The notes beneath the pieces were generated by a model. The model saw only the letters and a list, made by a program, of their open reading frames with translations, made no database searches and had not been told where the DNA came from. Of a stretch of DNA of 45,654 nucleotides, positions 1 to 8,906 are shown in pieces; the stretch's first letter is position 1, and each line of letters opens with the position of its first letter. The position numbers were made by a program, and so were the translations under genes. Source of the DNA: Candidatus Sulfopaludibacter sp. SbA3 (GTDB taxonomy: Bacteria; Pseudomonadota; Alphaproteobacteria; Caulobacterales; Hyphomonadaceae); assembly GCA_945913285.1 (NCBI GenBank), contig CAMEDD010000022.1, positions 1-45,654 of the forward strand. Direction: 5' to 3'.

Positions 1-307
1 ACAAGGCCGATGCGATCAGGCTGTGTGTGAAGCGCGGCAGGGAAGAAATGATGACCGCAGCGCCGCCGGGTACGCGTGCGCGCGCCGATTCCGGCACGAC
101 AACCACGTCAAGATGTTCACTTAATGACGTTTGGCCGGCTCCGGCGCCGTCAATAAAGGCCAGTTCACCTGCCTTGGCCATATCTGCCGACCCGATGCCC
201 GTAATGGCATGCGCAGGATCGCCGGTAAAACTGGCGCCCGACAGATGAGCAGCCGATTCAAGCGTCAAAGCCCCCAATGACGCGTAGAACCGGCTGTCAA
301 TCGCCAC
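1..307 (-). CDS. lpxD: UDP-3-O-acylglucosamine N-acyltransferase LpxD, N-terminal part (cut by window edge)
   Basis: Only the first 102 codons are present; the gene runs off the left edge. LpxD transfers an R-3-hydroxyacyl chain to the 2-amino group of UDP-3-O-acylglucosamine in lipid A synthesis, in the cytoplasm. The translation begins at a GTG (305-307) as V/M-AIDSRFYASLG and continues with LESAAHLSGA and ITGIGSADMAKAGELAFID, which matches the N-terminal uridine-binding domain of the family. The left-handed beta-helix part lies outside the window. A purine-rich GGGGGA lies about 11 nt before the GTG, and no in-frame ATG fits the expected N-terminus, so GTG is preferred. It follows ompH by 22 nt and is probably the next gene of the bamA operon. 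Confidence 0.85.
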   Translation of the reverse strand, partial: MAIDSRFYASLGALTLESAAHLSGASFTGDPAHAITGIGSADMAKAGELAFIDGAGAGQTSLSEHLDVVVVPESARARVPGGAAVIISSLPRFTHSLIASAL

Positions 308-329
308 GGCTTCTGAAATCCCCCGAGCG

Positions 330-914
330 TTACTGGGGTGCAGGTGCGCGCTGGCGCACGACGGTGATGGCCGGCGTTTTCTGATCAAGCTTCGAAACAA
401 TCAGCGCCGTGGCGTCGACCGAAGCTGCCGTGAAGACCACCTGGCTTTTCGACAGGACAACCTGGGCGTTCTTCTCCTTTACAACTTCCAGCATCACAGG
501 CTCGAGGGCCTTGTTGAATTCCTGGAACGCTTTCTGTTCCGTCGCTGCATACACCTGCGAAACGAGCTGACGCTTCGCGGCGAATTCGTTGGACTTTGTC
601 TGGAAGCCCTCGATCGATTTCACGAGCGCAGCATCGGCAACGATCGCCTCGCGGGTTTTCCCCTCAAGCTTGGTCGCAATCGCCTTGCGCTCGGTTTCAA
701 GCGAGTCGCGCGTTGGCTTGAGCTCAGCGTTGATCTGGGTTTCGATGTTCTTGAGCTTCGTGAACATGTCTTTGCCTGCCTTGCTGTCAGCAAGGATCTG
801 GGTCTCGTCGATCACAATGACGATTGCGCCCTGGGCAAGCGCGGAAGGGGCTGCCACCGTCAAGGTGGCGGTTGCCAGCGCGAGCGCGGCGAAGATGGTC
901 TTGCAGGTTTTCAT
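330..914 (-). CDS. OmpH/Skp-family periplasmic chaperone
   Basis: This 194-residue protein has an N-terminal signal peptide (MKTCKTIFAALALATATLTV, with ALA-QG as a plausible cleavage site near residue 30). A charged helical region follows that is rich in Lys, Glu, Ala and Gln (about residues 55-150). This is the layout of Skp/OmpH chaperones, which form a trimeric tentacled cavity holding unfolded outer-membrane proteins in the periplasm. The reading frame stays open upstream into bamA, but the ATG at 914 is preceded by GAGGAAA at good spacing and begins the signal peptide, so the longer version is rejected. Its place between bamA and lpxD is the classic order and supports a role in outer-membrane protein delivery. 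The Skp family diverges quickly, so the call rests on size, signal, composition and context. Confidence 0.85.
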   Translation of the reverse strand: MKTCKTIFAALALATATLTVAAPSALAQGAIVIVIDETQILADSKAGKDMFTKLKNIETQINAELKPTRDSLETERKAIATKLEGKTREAIVADAALVKSIEGFQTKSNEFAAKRQLVSQVYAATEQKAFQEFNKALEPVMLEVVKEKNAQVVLSKSQVVFTAASVDATALIVSKLDQKTPAITVVRQRAPAPQ

Positions 915-942
915 TTGGGTTTCCTCGTGGGGGCTTGCGAGA

Positions 943-3510
943 TCAGAACTGGGTGGACGTTGAGAACCGGAACGACTCTGTCTTGTCATATTCTTCCTTG
1001 CGAAGGATCTGCGAGAAGTCGAAGCGGATGGGGCCGAACGGCGAGTCCCAGAAGACGCTGAGACCTGCCGAAGCGCGCAAGGACGCTGCGTCCTTCGTAA
1101 TTCGAACGGCCTGTGCGCCCGGATAACCGATTGAAGATCCATCGGTGATGACCAGAGGCGAGCCCTTGTCGACATCTTCAAGGATGCCGAGCGTGCCGAC
1201 GTCAACAAACACAGCGCTGCGAATGCCGTACTCTTCGGGCAGGAAGTTGGGAACGGTGAGCTCGAACGTGCCTTGGTAGTAGGCGTTGCCGCCGAGCGAA
1301 TTGAGGCGCCGGGTTTCGAGGACCTGTCCGGTATTCGGGTCGAAGATCCGCAGGATTTCACGCGGGCCAAGTCCAGCCACGTCAAATCCGCGGAACGTGC
1401 TGCCACCGCGGAAGAAACGGTTGTTGATACGCACGCCCTGCTCTTCATCGAGCGGAAGGACGTAGCCGGCGGACAACTTCGCGCTGGCGACGACATCTCT
1501 CCAGACGCCCCGGTAGAATGTGGCACCCGTCTCGGTACGGATATACTTCACGTCACCGCCAATGCCGGCGAAGTCCTGGCTGAGCCGGAAGTCGAACCCG
1601 CGGGTCGGCGTGATCGGATCGTTGGTCTGATCCCAGAAGAAGTTGTAACCGACAATGCTCGAGATATCGTTTCGCTCAGACCGGCAAATCGTATCCCGAA
1701 GGGTGTAGAGAGGATCGCAGATATCGACCAGGGTTTCGCCCGGCATGACATCGCCGATCTCTGGTTCCCGGTAGACGTCATCCGAGATGTCATCCGGCGT
1801 ACCCATACCGGCCGTCTGCGTGAAACTTCTGAGCAGGTTGCCGTTCTGATCGATAATGATGTTGCGGTCAGCGATGTTCACATCATCCGCCTGCAGACGG
1901 TAGCTCAGGCCGAGCTGCATCCGGTCCGTCAACGGGAAGGCAACCCGCAGACCGCCGCCAATCGTCTCGCTCGTGAAGCCCGTGAATTCTTCAAAGTCCT
2001 GACGCGTTGCGAACAGGTCAACGCCGGCCGAAAGGTTGCGGTCAAGGAACCTTGGTTCGGTGAAACGAAAATCGACAATTTGCTGACGGCTGGACAGCGA
2101 CGTGCGAGCCACGACCGACTGGCCGCGCCCGCGAAGGTTGCGCTGCGAGGCGCTCAGGTCAAACAGGTAAGAGTCGACCGACGAGAAGCCTGCCGCGAAC
2201 GAGAGTTCGCCCGTCGATTGCTCCGTCAGTTTGATGTCGACATTCGTCCGGTCGGGTTCCTCGGCGGGGGTCTCGACGATCTCGACCTCCTTGAAGAAAC
2301 CGAGCGCGCGAATACGGTTACGCGAACGGTCCAGCAGGATGCGGTTGAACGCATCGCCTTCGGCAATCCGCAACTCGCGGCGCACGACGCGGTCAAGCGT
2401 CTGGGTGTTTCCGACGATGTTGATGCGGTCGATGTAAACGCGCGGGCCTTCATCGATGGCAAAGGTGATGTCGATCCGGCCGGTCTCTTCGTTCACCGAA
2501 ATCTGAGGCCGGATGTCCACGAACGCATAGCCAGCCACGCCGGCCGCGTAAGTCAGCGCGTCGATGGTGCCTTCGATCTGATCGCCGCGGAAGAGCTCGC
2601 CTTCCTGGATCGGGACGACACCCTGCAATATGCCCGCGTCCAGTTTCTCAAGCGCCGTTTCGACCTTGATGACACCGAAATCGTACTGTCGTCCCTCGTC
2701 CACCGTGAAGGTGACGTAGAAGTCCTTCTGGTCCGGCGTCAGCTCGGCAACCGCAGACGTTACGCGGAAATCGTAATAGCCGTTGTTCTGGTAGAACTCG
2801 CGCAGCTGTTCACGGTCGAACTCGAGACGTCCGGCGTCGTAGTTGTCGTTCGAGCTGAAGAAACGCCAGAAACGGGACTGCCGGGTGACGATTTCGCTGC
2901 GCAGGCGCGAGTCCGAATACTCTTCGTTGCCGATGAAGTTGATTGCGCGCACGCCGGTCACGGGCCCTTCCGTGATCTCGAAGATCAGGTCGACGCGGTT
3001 TTGTTCAAGCGGCTTGTATTTGGGTTCGACTTTCGCAGCGAAACGCCCGGAACGACGATACATTTCCAGCACGCGCTGAACATCCGTCTGAACGCGCGCA
3101 GCCGTGAACACACCGCGGGGCGCTGCCTGGATCTCTTCGCGAAGCTTGTCGTCCTTGAGAGCGCGGTTACCCTCGAAAATGACCCGGTTGATGATCGGGT
3201 TCTCGACCACGCGTACAACCAGATCGTCACCGCGCCGGTCGATCGACACATCGGCAAACAGGTTCGTGGCGAACAGTGTTTTCAGGGAAAGGTCGATCCG
3301 GTCCGGATCGAATGCATCGCCGGGTTCAAGCAGCAGATAGGACTGGACCGTCCGGGCCTCGATACGCTTGTTGCCCTCCACCACGATCGACCGGATGGAG
3401 CCGCCAAAACGAGCGTCCTGCTCCTGCGCGTGGGCGAGGTTGAGCTGACTGTTGGAGCCGAGTGCCAACGCGCTGGTCGCGAGAACAGTGGCAGCGAGGA
3501 ATTTACGCAT
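943..3510 (-). CDS. bamA: outer membrane protein assembly factor BamA
   Basis: The protein has 855 residues. BamA is the central Omp85 subunit of the BAM complex and inserts beta-barrel proteins into the outer membrane. A signal peptide ends near AHA-QE (about residue 28). Residues about 38-390 hold repeated POTRA segments (for example SIVVEGNKRIEARTVQSYL and RINIVGNTQTLDRVVRRELR). The rest is a barrel with the L6-type FRGF motif (STFRGFDVAGLGPRE) and the C-terminal bacterial surface antigen segment (SPFGPIRFDFSQIL), ending in a terminal Phe as expected of an outer-membrane barrel. Two cysteines (in the stretch VDICDPLYTLRDTICRSERN) sit in a predicted surface loop. The ompH start lies 28 nt downstream and rseP ends 36 nt upstream, the usual rseP-bamA-ompH order. 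Confidence 0.97.
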   Translation of the reverse strand: MRKFLAATVLATSALALGSNSQLNLAHAQEQDARFGGSIRSIVVEGNKRIEARTVQSYLLLEPGDAFDPDRIDLSLKTLFATNLFADVSIDRRGDDLVVRVVENPIINRVIFEGNRALKDDKLREEIQAAPRGVFTAARVQTDVQRVLEMYRRSGRFAAKVEPKYKPLEQNRVDLIFEITEGPVTGVRAINFIGNEEYSDSRLRSEIVTRQSRFWRFFSSNDNYDAGRLEFDREQLREFYQNNGYYDFRVTSAVAELTPDQKDFYVTFTVDEGRQYDFGVIKVETALEKLDAGILQGVVPIQEGELFRGDQIEGTIDALTYAAGVAGYAFVDIRPQISVNEETGRIDITFAIDEGPRVYIDRINIVGNTQTLDRVVRRELRIAEGDAFNRILLDRSRNRIRALGFFKEVEIVETPAEEPDRTNVDIKLTEQSTGELSFAAGFSSVDSYLFDLSASQRNLRGRGQSVVARTSLSSRQQIVDFRFTEPRFLDRNLSAGVDLFATRQDFEEFTGFTSETIGGGLRVAFPLTDRMQLGLSYRLQADDVNIADRNIIIDQNGNLLRSFTQTAGMGTPDDISDDVYREPEIGDVMPGETLVDICDPLYTLRDTICRSERNDISSIVGYNFFWDQTNDPITPTRGFDFRLSQDFAGIGGDVKYIRTETGATFYRGVWRDVVASAKLSAGYVLPLDEEQGVRINNRFFRGGSTFRGFDVAGLGPREILRIFDPNTGQVLETRRLNSLGGNAYYQGTFELTVPNFLPEEYGIRSAVFVDVGTLGILEDVDKGSPLVITDGSSIGYPGAQAVRITKDAASLRASAGLSVFWDSPFGPIRFDFSQILRKEEYDKTESFRFSTSTQF

Positions 3511-3546
3511 TCTCGAGTACTCTTTCGTTCCTGGAGCTGAACTGCG

Positions 3547-4713
3547 TCAGCTGCTGCCTCGACCAAAAACACCGGTTTCGAGAATGTCCCCCCAAGTGAT
3601 AACGATCACCATCGCCACCAAGACCAACACTCCCACACGCAGCGCCAATGCCTCAATCTGGCTTGGCATTTTAGAGCCTATCACGGCTTCGTATGCATGA
3701 AACACCACACGCCCGCCATCCAGCACTGGCAGTGGCAGCAAGTTGAAAAATCCCACGCCAACAGAGATCGCCGCACAGAGGCTGAGAAGCACCCAGAAGA
3801 GGCGGTCCAGCCGGTCCATGAGCGGGATTTCGGGCCGGTCCATGACCGTGTTTACGATCCTGCGGGACACATCACCCACGCCGACAGGACCAGACAGGGC
3901 GTGAAACGACATCTTGCCGGTCACGATGCTGCCCAGCATGGTCACGGTCTGTTCGATGGCCACCCCGGTTCTCTGGACGCCCGCCACAGCTGATTCGGCC
4001 GGCCCGTAGCGAAGCCTCTCCGACGTATCGGGAGGCGCAATGCCGATGCCGATCGTGCTTTGCGCAATCATCTGTCCGACCTCATTCGGGCGGACGACTT
4101 CGACCGGCGTGACCGTAATGAGTTGCCGGATGCCGCCGCGGTCCACCAGAAGCTCCAGAGCGGCATTCGGGCTCAACAGGATGGCGACTGTGACGTCCGA
4201 AGCGTTCAGGACCGGTTTGCCGTGCACTTCTACGATCCGGTCGCCCGCGATCAGCCCGGCGCGTTCGGCAGGCATGTCTGGCAGCGTGCTTGCGACCCTG
4301 ACCGGCTCCACGACAACGCCGTGTACGCCCACGGAAAGGCCGAAAATGAAGGCTGCCAGCACAAAGTTCGCGAGCGGGCCGGCGATGCTGATCACGATTT
4401 TCTTGAGCGGACCGACATCATCAAACGCCGCCCCGAGCGGCGCGCCGGCTTGCGCGCCTTCTTCTTCGAGTGCGTGTTTGCTTACAAAAGCAACAAAGCC
4501 GCCGAGCGGGATCCAGTTGAGGCGCCAGCGGGTTCCGCGCTTGTCGCGCAGCTCGGCCATGGTCGGCCCGAAGCCGATGGCAAACGATTCGGTCGCGACG
4601 CCGAACATGCGGCCCGCCAGATAATGCCCCAGTTCATGGATCACGATCACGATGCCCATGAGGAACACGAGGCATGCAATGAACAGCGGCCCCTGGCTGA
4701 CTACCCCTTCCAA
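3547..4713 (-). CDS. rseP: RIP metalloprotease RseP (site-2 protease, M50 family)
   Basis: This 388-residue inner-membrane zinc protease belongs to the family that cleaves membrane-anchored anti-sigma factors or polarity regulators (RseP in E. coli, MmpA in Caulobacter). The zinc motif HELGH is at residues 26-30 in the first membrane helix. A PDZ-like region (MPAERAGLIAGDRIVEVHGK) follows in the middle, and the C-terminal NLLPLPVLDGGRV carries the second conserved membrane motif. The length suits a single PDZ domain rather than the two of E. coli RseP. The start is a TTG at 4713, inside the end of dxr (13-nt overlap). A strong GGAGGA about 9 nt before it supports this choice. Gene order dxr-rseP-bamA is typical. 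Confidence 0.95.
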   Translation of the reverse strand: MEGVVSQGPLFIACLVFLMGIVIVIHELGHYLAGRMFGVATESFAIGFGPTMAELRDKRGTRWRLNWIPLGGFVAFVSKHALEEEGAQAGAPLGAAFDDVGPLKKIVISIAGPLANFVLAAFIFGLSVGVHGVVVEPVRVASTLPDMPAERAGLIAGDRIVEVHGKPVLNASDVTVAILLSPNAALELLVDRGGIRQLITVTPVEVVRPNEVGQMIAQSTIGIGIAPPDTSERLRYGPAESAVAGVQRTGVAIEQTVTMLGSIVTGKMSFHALSGPVGVGDVSRRIVNTVMDRPEIPLMDRLDRLFWVLLSLCAAISVGVGFFNLLPLPVLDGGRVVFHAYEAVIGSKMPSQIEALALRVGVLVLVAMVIVITWGDILETGVFGRGSS

Positions 4714-5915
4714 GTTGCCACTCCTCCTGCCCGGCTCGGGGCTGTCTTCAAAAGATCACCGGCGAGCCATCGCCCGTGGTCATCGAGTGACGCCACCTCT
4801 TCGAGCGTCGTGCACTTGGTAGAGGCCAAATCTGAAGATGCAAAGTGGTCCAAAGCCGCTTCCACCGCCCAGCCGATATCCAGGAAGCCACATTTTCCCT
4901 CAATGAACGCCGAAACCGCTGATTCATTAGCAGAATTTAAGATCACGGGGCCCGCAGGCCCCATCTGGACGGCTCTGCGCGCCAGTTCGATCGAGCGGAA
5001 CTTGCGGGCATCGACCGGGCTGAATTCGAGCTGACCGATCTGAGCGAGGTCAAGCGCCGCCACCTCGGTTTCGATCCGCTCCGGCCAGCCCAGGGCCAGC
5101 GAGATAGGTGTGCGCATATCCGGTGACCCCAGCTGCGCAATCACCGACCCGTCTTTGAAGTGGGCCATGCCATGCACAATCGACTGGGGGTGGACCAGGA
5201 CCTCGACCTTTTCGGCGCCGACCCTGAACAGGATGGCCGCCTCGATCAGCTCAAGCGCCTTGTTCATCAAGGTGGCACTGTCGATCGAGATCTTGAGCCC
5301 CATGCTCCATTTCGGGTGGGCCGCCGCCTGCGCCGGGGTGGCCCGCGCCATCTCATCAAGCGTTGACAGGCGGAAAGGACCGCCGGACGCCGTCAAGGTC
5401 AGGTGGTCGAGCATGCGCCCGTCACCGAGGCACTGGAAAATGGCGCTGTGCTCGGAATCCACCGGCAAGATCGAAACCCCGGCTTTCCGGGCGGCGTCCA
5501 GGAGGATAGATCCAGCGCAGACGATGCTTTCCTTGTTCGCAAGCGCGAGATGGTTACCCGCCTCGACCGCCGCCATCGTTGACTTCAGGCCAGCGGCGCC
5601 AACGATCGCCGCGACAAAGCGGTCGCAGGGTCTCGATGCCGCTTCGATCATTGCCGCTTCCCCGGCGGCGCATTCGATGCCGGTGCCCGCAAGACGCGCC
5701 TTGAGTTCTGGCAGTTGCGCCTCGTCGGCGATAACGGCAATCCGGGGTTGCACGTCGAGCGCCTGCTGAGCGAGGGCTTCGGCGTTGCGTCCAGACGCAA
5801 TCGCAACGATCTCGAACCGGGGTTCGAGACGGTTTGCATGCCGGATCACATCGATGGCCGACCGGCCAACTGATCCCGTAGACCCGAAAATGGAGACGCG
5901 GCTCGCAGGCTTCAT
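4701..5915 (-). CDS. dxr: 1-deoxy-D-xylulose 5-phosphate reductoisomerase
   Basis: This 404-residue enzyme rearranges and reduces DXP to MEP with NADPH, the second step of the MEP isoprenoid pathway, in the cytoplasm. The N-terminus has the nucleotide-binding motif GSTGSVGRSAIDVI (residues about 11-24). LALANKESIVCAG, PVDSEHSAIFQCL, LTASGGPFR and the substrate/metal-binding MGLKISIDSATLMNKALEL follow in the expected order. Length matches the family. It starts at ATG 5915, two bases after the cdsA stop, and overlaps rseP by 13 nt. Being next to cdsA and uppS puts precursor supply for undecaprenyl phosphate and phospholipids in one transcript. Confidence 0.97.
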   Translation of the reverse strand: MKPASRVSIFGSTGSVGRSAIDVIRHANRLEPRFEIVAIASGRNAEALAQQALDVQPRIAVIADEAQLPELKARLAGTGIECAAGEAAMIEAASRPCDRFVAAIVGAAGLKSTMAAVEAGNHLALANKESIVCAGSILLDAARKAGVSILPVDSEHSAIFQCLGDGRMLDHLTLTASGGPFRLSTLDEMARATPAQAAAHPKWSMGLKISIDSATLMNKALELIEAAILFRVGAEKVEVLVHPQSIVHGMAHFKDGSVIAQLGSPDMRTPISLALGWPERIETEVAALDLAQIGQLEFSPVDARKFRSIELARRAVQMGPAGPVILNSANESAVSAFIEGKCGFLDIGWAVEAALDHFASSDLASTKCTTLEEVASLDDHGRWLAGDLLKTAPSRAGGVATWKG

Positions 5916-5917
5916 AT

Positions 5918-6736
5918 TCAGAAGCCTAGCAGCGCCGGAAGTCCCGGAACACTCAGAAAAGTCAATGTTGCGAGGATACTGACGGCGCCCAGTCCATCCA
6001 CCCGGTCCAGCAGGCCGCCATGCCCCGGCAGGATATTTCCGGAATCCTTGACCTTGAACCGCCTTTTCAAGCCGCTTTCGAACAGGTCACCTGCCTGCGC
6101 AGCGACCGAGATGCATATTCCGGTCAGGATCCACGGCAAAAGCTCGGCTGCCTGCCATCCGGCCGCCAGGTACCCGCAAAACGCACAGGCGATGACGGCC
6201 GAGATGGCCCCGCTCCAGGTCTTGTTCGGGCTTTCCCTCGGCAGGAGGCGCGGGCCGCGGATCAGGCGCCCGAAGAAGTAGGCAGCCGCATCCGACGCCC
6301 AGACGAGCGACATGAAGTACAAGGCCGCCAGGCGGCCATCCCAGGGCCCTTCCCTCAGGGTGTAGAGGCCGAACACCATCGCGAATACATAAACGACGCC
6401 AAAACCGCCGGATAAGCGAGCTTCCGTTTGCCGCTGTGATGAAATCACGGCGAGTCCGATGGCCGCGGCAAAGATGGCCCAGGAAACAAGCTCAATGTGC
6501 AAGGCGAGACTTAAGCCGAACACCGCTGCCAGTCCGGCGAGCAGCACTTCGTTTGGCGCCGCGCTCATGCGGCACCACTCGGTCATCATCACCGCGCAGA
6601 AAAGGCCGCAACCGGCCGCCAGCCACCAGGATCCCATCCAGACCGCAAACAATGCGAACGGTATGAGGACCAGTGCAGTCAACAGGCGCAACGGCAATTC
6701 GGAGAACCGCTGTTCAGGCGGTGTCCAGTCGCCCAT
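5918..6736 (-). CDS. cdsA: phosphatidate cytidylyltransferase
   Basis: This 272-residue multi-pass inner-membrane enzyme makes CDP-diacylglycerol from phosphatidic acid and CTP, the branch point of phospholipid synthesis. Several hydrophobic helices fill residues about 15-130. SDAAAYFFGRLIRG and SPNKTWSGAIS follow, and then the C-terminal CDP-diglyceride synthetase signature region (GDLFESGLKRRFKVKDSGN, then PGHGGLLDRVDG). The ATG overlaps the uppS stop as TGATG, so translation is probably coupled. The length is typical of bacterial CdsA. Confidence 0.95.
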   Translation of the reverse strand: MGDWTPPEQRFSELPLRLLTALVLIPFALFAVWMGSWWLAAGCGLFCAVMMTEWCRMSAAPNEVLLAGLAAVFGLSLALHIELVSWAIFAAAIGLAVISSQRQTEARLSGGFGVVYVFAMVFGLYTLREGPWDGRLAALYFMSLVWASDAAAYFFGRLIRGPRLLPRESPNKTWSGAISAVIACAFCGYLAAGWQAAELLPWILTGICISVAAQAGDLFESGLKRRFKVKDSGNILPGHGGLLDRVDGLGAVSILATLTFLSVPGLPALLGF

Positions 6737-7494
6737 CAGGTTGCTCCGGGACCCACCGTACCGAAGCGGCGTTCCCTTTCATGATAGCGCGATATCGCGC
6801 TTTCCAGATGCGCGCGGTTGAAGTCGGGCCAGAGCACATCAACAAACAGAAGCTCTGCATAGGCCGCCTGCCAGAGGAGGAAATTGCTGATCCTGTATTC
6901 GCCGCTCGTGCGAATGACGAGGTCTGGATCGGGAAGCTCGCGCGTATCCAGAAGTTGGCCGAAGGCGGCCTCACTCAAAGGCGCCGCGTCCCGATTGCCT
7001 GCGACCGAAGCGGCGTAGGCCTGCGCCGCGCGCAGGATTTCGTTTCGGGAGCCGTAGTTGAACGCGATGGTGAGAAAGAACCGGTTGTTGCCAGCCGTTT
7101 CCGTCTCCGCCCGGTCAACGAGGCTGGCGATATCTGCTGGCAAACCTTCCCGCTGACCGATGACGCGGATGCGCACGCCGTCGTCCTTGAGACGCGCCAG
7201 GTCGCGCTGGACGTAAGCCTTGAGAAGACCGAACAGGACGTTCACTTCGTCGGCCGGCCGACGCCAGTTTTCCGTCGAGAAGGAAAATACGGTCAGATAC
7301 TGAACGCCCAGCTCTCCGGCCGCCTCAACGGTCCGGCGCAGCGCTTCAACGCCGCATTCATGACCCGCCGTCCTGGGCAAACCCCTGGCTTTGGCCCATC
7401 GGCCGTTTCCGTCCATGATAATGGCCACATGCTGGGGCGCCGGTGGGGCGCCTCCGGCATGAGACGGATCAGGAGAGGTCCCGGGGCGGGCCAT
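6736..7494 (-). CDS. uppS: undecaprenyl diphosphate synthase (cis-prenyltransferase)
   Basis: This 252-residue enzyme condenses isopentenyl diphosphate onto farnesyl diphosphate to give undecaprenyl diphosphate, the lipid carrier for peptidoglycan and surface polysaccharides. The family motif IIMDGNGRWAKARGLPR places the catalytic Asp at residue 28. It is followed by GHECGVEALRRTVEAAGELG, VFSFSTENWRRP, and near the end the conserved DLVIRTSGEYRISNFLLWQ region. The first 20 residues are a Pro/Ala-rich extension before the core. Its ATG shares a base with the frr stop (TGATG), and the same arrangement links it to cdsA, giving a run of one-base couplings. Confidence 0.96.
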   Translation of the reverse strand: MARPGTSPDPSHAGGAPPAPQHVAIIMDGNGRWAKARGLPRTAGHECGVEALRRTVEAAGELGVQYLTVFSFSTENWRRPADEVNVLFGLLKAYVQRDLARLKDDGVRIRVIGQREGLPADIASLVDRAETETAGNNRFFLTIAFNYGSRNEILRAAQAYAASVAGNRDAAPLSEAAFGQLLDTRELPDPDLVIRTSGEYRISNFLLWQAAYAELLFVDVLWPDFNRAHLESAISRYHERERRFGTVGPGAT

Positions 7495-8048
7495 CAGACC
7501 TGCATTATCTCCGCTTCTTTGGCCTTAACGGCATCATCGACACGGTGCACAAACGCATCGGTCAGCTTCTGGACTTCTTCTGCAAGCGAGCGTGCGCGAT
7601 CTTCACTGATCTCACCCGCCTTTTCCATTTTCTTCAACGCATCCATACCGTCACGGCGCACGTTGCGCACGGCCACCCGGGCAGCTTCGGCATATTTTCC
7701 GGCGATCTTTGTCAGCTCAACCCGGCGCTCCTCGTTCAGGGCCGGGATCGGAATCCTGAGCGTCTGTCCGTCCATGATCGGATTGAGGCCAAGCCCCGAT
7801 TCGCGGATCGCGCGGTCGACCGCGCCGACAACCGTCTTGTCCCAGACGTTTACCGACAGCATCCTTGTGTCACTCACAGTGACCGATGCAACCTGGCTCA
7901 GCGGCGAGACGCCGCCGTAAGCCGACACGTGGATTGAATCCAGCAGGTTGACCGACGCACGGCCGGTGCGCAGGCCCGAAAACTCAGTGGCGAGTGACGC
8001 AAGTGCGCCCTCCATCCGTCGCTCGATATCCTGTTTGCTGTAAGTCAT
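7494..8048 (-). CDS. frr: ribosome recycling factor
   Basis: This 184-residue cytoplasmic factor acts with EF-G to split the ribosome after termination. The sequence shows the RRF hallmarks: [20 protein letters not shown] near residues 26-45, the conserved segment [16 protein letters not shown], and the C-terminal helical half with [18 protein letters not shown] and [17 protein letters not shown]. Length is standard (about 185). It starts at an ATG that overlaps the pyrH stop (ATGA), the near-universal pyrH-frr pairing. Confidence 0.97.
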   Translation of the reverse strand: MTYSKQDIERRMEGALASLATEFSGLRTGRASVNLLDSIHVSAYGGVSPLSQVASVTVSDTRMLSVNVWDKTVVGAVDRAIRESGLGLNPIMDGQTLRIPIPALNEERRVELTKIAGKYAEAARVAVRNVRRDGMDALKKMEKAGEISEDRARSLAEEVQKLTDAFVHRVDDAVKAKEAEIMQV

Positions 8049-8800
8049 CCGGTCGATCCTCCGTGTTTCGAGATCGTCGTCGAAGTGCCCCGGCCGTGCA
8101 AGACGTTCAGCAGCGAGCCTTCTTCCTTCAGGGAGAAAACGACGATCGGTACATTATTGTCGCGCATCAGGCTGACGGCAGACGGGTCCATCACCCTGAG
8201 ATTTTTGATCAGCAGCTCATCATAAGCGACCTGGTTGTAGCGGGTCGCTGAAGCGTCGAGTTTGGGGTCGGCCGTGTAGACGCCGTCAACCTGCGTCCCT
8301 TTGAGCAGCGCATCGCAGTTCATTTCGATGGCCCGAAGTGCGGCGCCGGTATCTGTCGTGAAGAAGGGGTTGCCGATGCCGGCCGCGAAGATCACGACCC
8401 GCCCCTTTTCCATATGCCGCTGCGCCCGGCGCCGGATGTAGGGCTCGCACACCGCATCCATGTTCAAGGCCGACTGCACCCGCGTGGGAACGCCGATACC
8501 TTCAAGCACGCTCTGCATCGCCAGCGCGTTCATGACCGTCGCCAGCATGCCCATGGAATCGGCTTGCGCGCGTTCCATTCCCTTGGCTGCGCCGGCGACG
8601 CCGCGAAAGATGTTGCCACCGCCAATGACGAGGCAGATCTCGGCGCCATCCGCCCGGGCGCCGGCAATCGCCTGCGCAAAAGTCACGCAGGTGGGAATGT
8701 CGATACCGAATTGTCCCGGGCCCATAAGCGCTTCGCCGGAGAGTTTAAGGAGCACGCGCCGGTACTTCAGCTGGCTCTTTTCAGGTTCGTTCGCCGGCAT
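8045..8800 (-). CDS. pyrH: uridylate kinase (UMP kinase)
   Basis: This enzyme phosphorylates UMP to UDP in pyrimidine nucleotide synthesis and belongs to the amino-acid-kinase fold, usually as a hexamer. From the chosen ATG it has 251 residues. [14 protein letters not shown] opens the kinase domain, [10 protein letters not shown] is the glycine-rich phosphate-binding segment, and [33 protein letters not shown] and [12 protein letters not shown] follow. A GTG three codons upstream (8807-8809) is also in frame. The ATG at 8800 is preferred because the GGTGGGA before it is the only Shine-Dalgarno-like sequence. It is the first gene after the tsf terminator, so it is the likely head of the envelope operon. 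Confidence 0.96.
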   Translation of the reverse strand: MPANEPEKSQLKYRRVLLKLSGEALMGPGQFGIDIPTCVTFAQAIAGARADGAEICLVIGGGNIFRGVAGAAKGMERAQADSMGMLATVMNALAMQSVLEGIGVPTRVQSALNMDAVCEPYIRRRAQRHMEKGRVVIFAAGIGNPFFTTDTGAALRAIEMNCDALLKGTQVDGVYTADPKLDASATRYNQVAYDELLIKNLRVMDPSAVSLMRDNNVPIVVFSLKEEGSLLNVLHGRGTSTTISKHGGSTG

Positions 8801-8832
8801 TTGTCCCACCGATCAATCTAAAGCTCGACCAT

Positions 8833-8870
8833 AAAAAATCCCGGCCTGGCTAAGCCGCCTGGCCGGGATT
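8833..8870 (-). terminator. intrinsic terminator downstream of tsf
   Basis: A perfect 10-bp inverted repeat (AATCCCGGCC at 8837-8846 and GGCCGGGATT at 8861-8870) has a 14-nt loop. Read on the minus strand it is followed directly by six T residues (8838-8833), partly overlapping the stem base. It lies 37 nt beyond the tsf stop and before pyrH, so it probably ends the rpsB-tsf transcript or attenuates read-through into pyrH. Confidence 0.85.
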
Positions 8871-8906
8871 GTTCAAAGCCCCTCGCGGGGGGAAAGGCAA
8901 GCCTGA

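Noticed and set aside
308-329. CCCC/GGGG mini-hairpin between ompH and lpxD as a terminator
   Set aside because: The stem is only 4 bp with a 10-nt loop and no T-run, and lpxD would be expected to be co-transcribed.
915-1526. N-terminal extension of OmpH to 398 residues
   Set aside because: The added part overlaps bamA, is low-complexity Ser/Arg sequence, and would bury the signal peptide that starts at 914.
1273-3540. Open frame of 755 codons on the plus strand opposite bamA
   Set aside because: It is a GC-rich antisense shadow of a certain gene, with charged repetitive composition, no recognisable domain and no ribosome-binding site.
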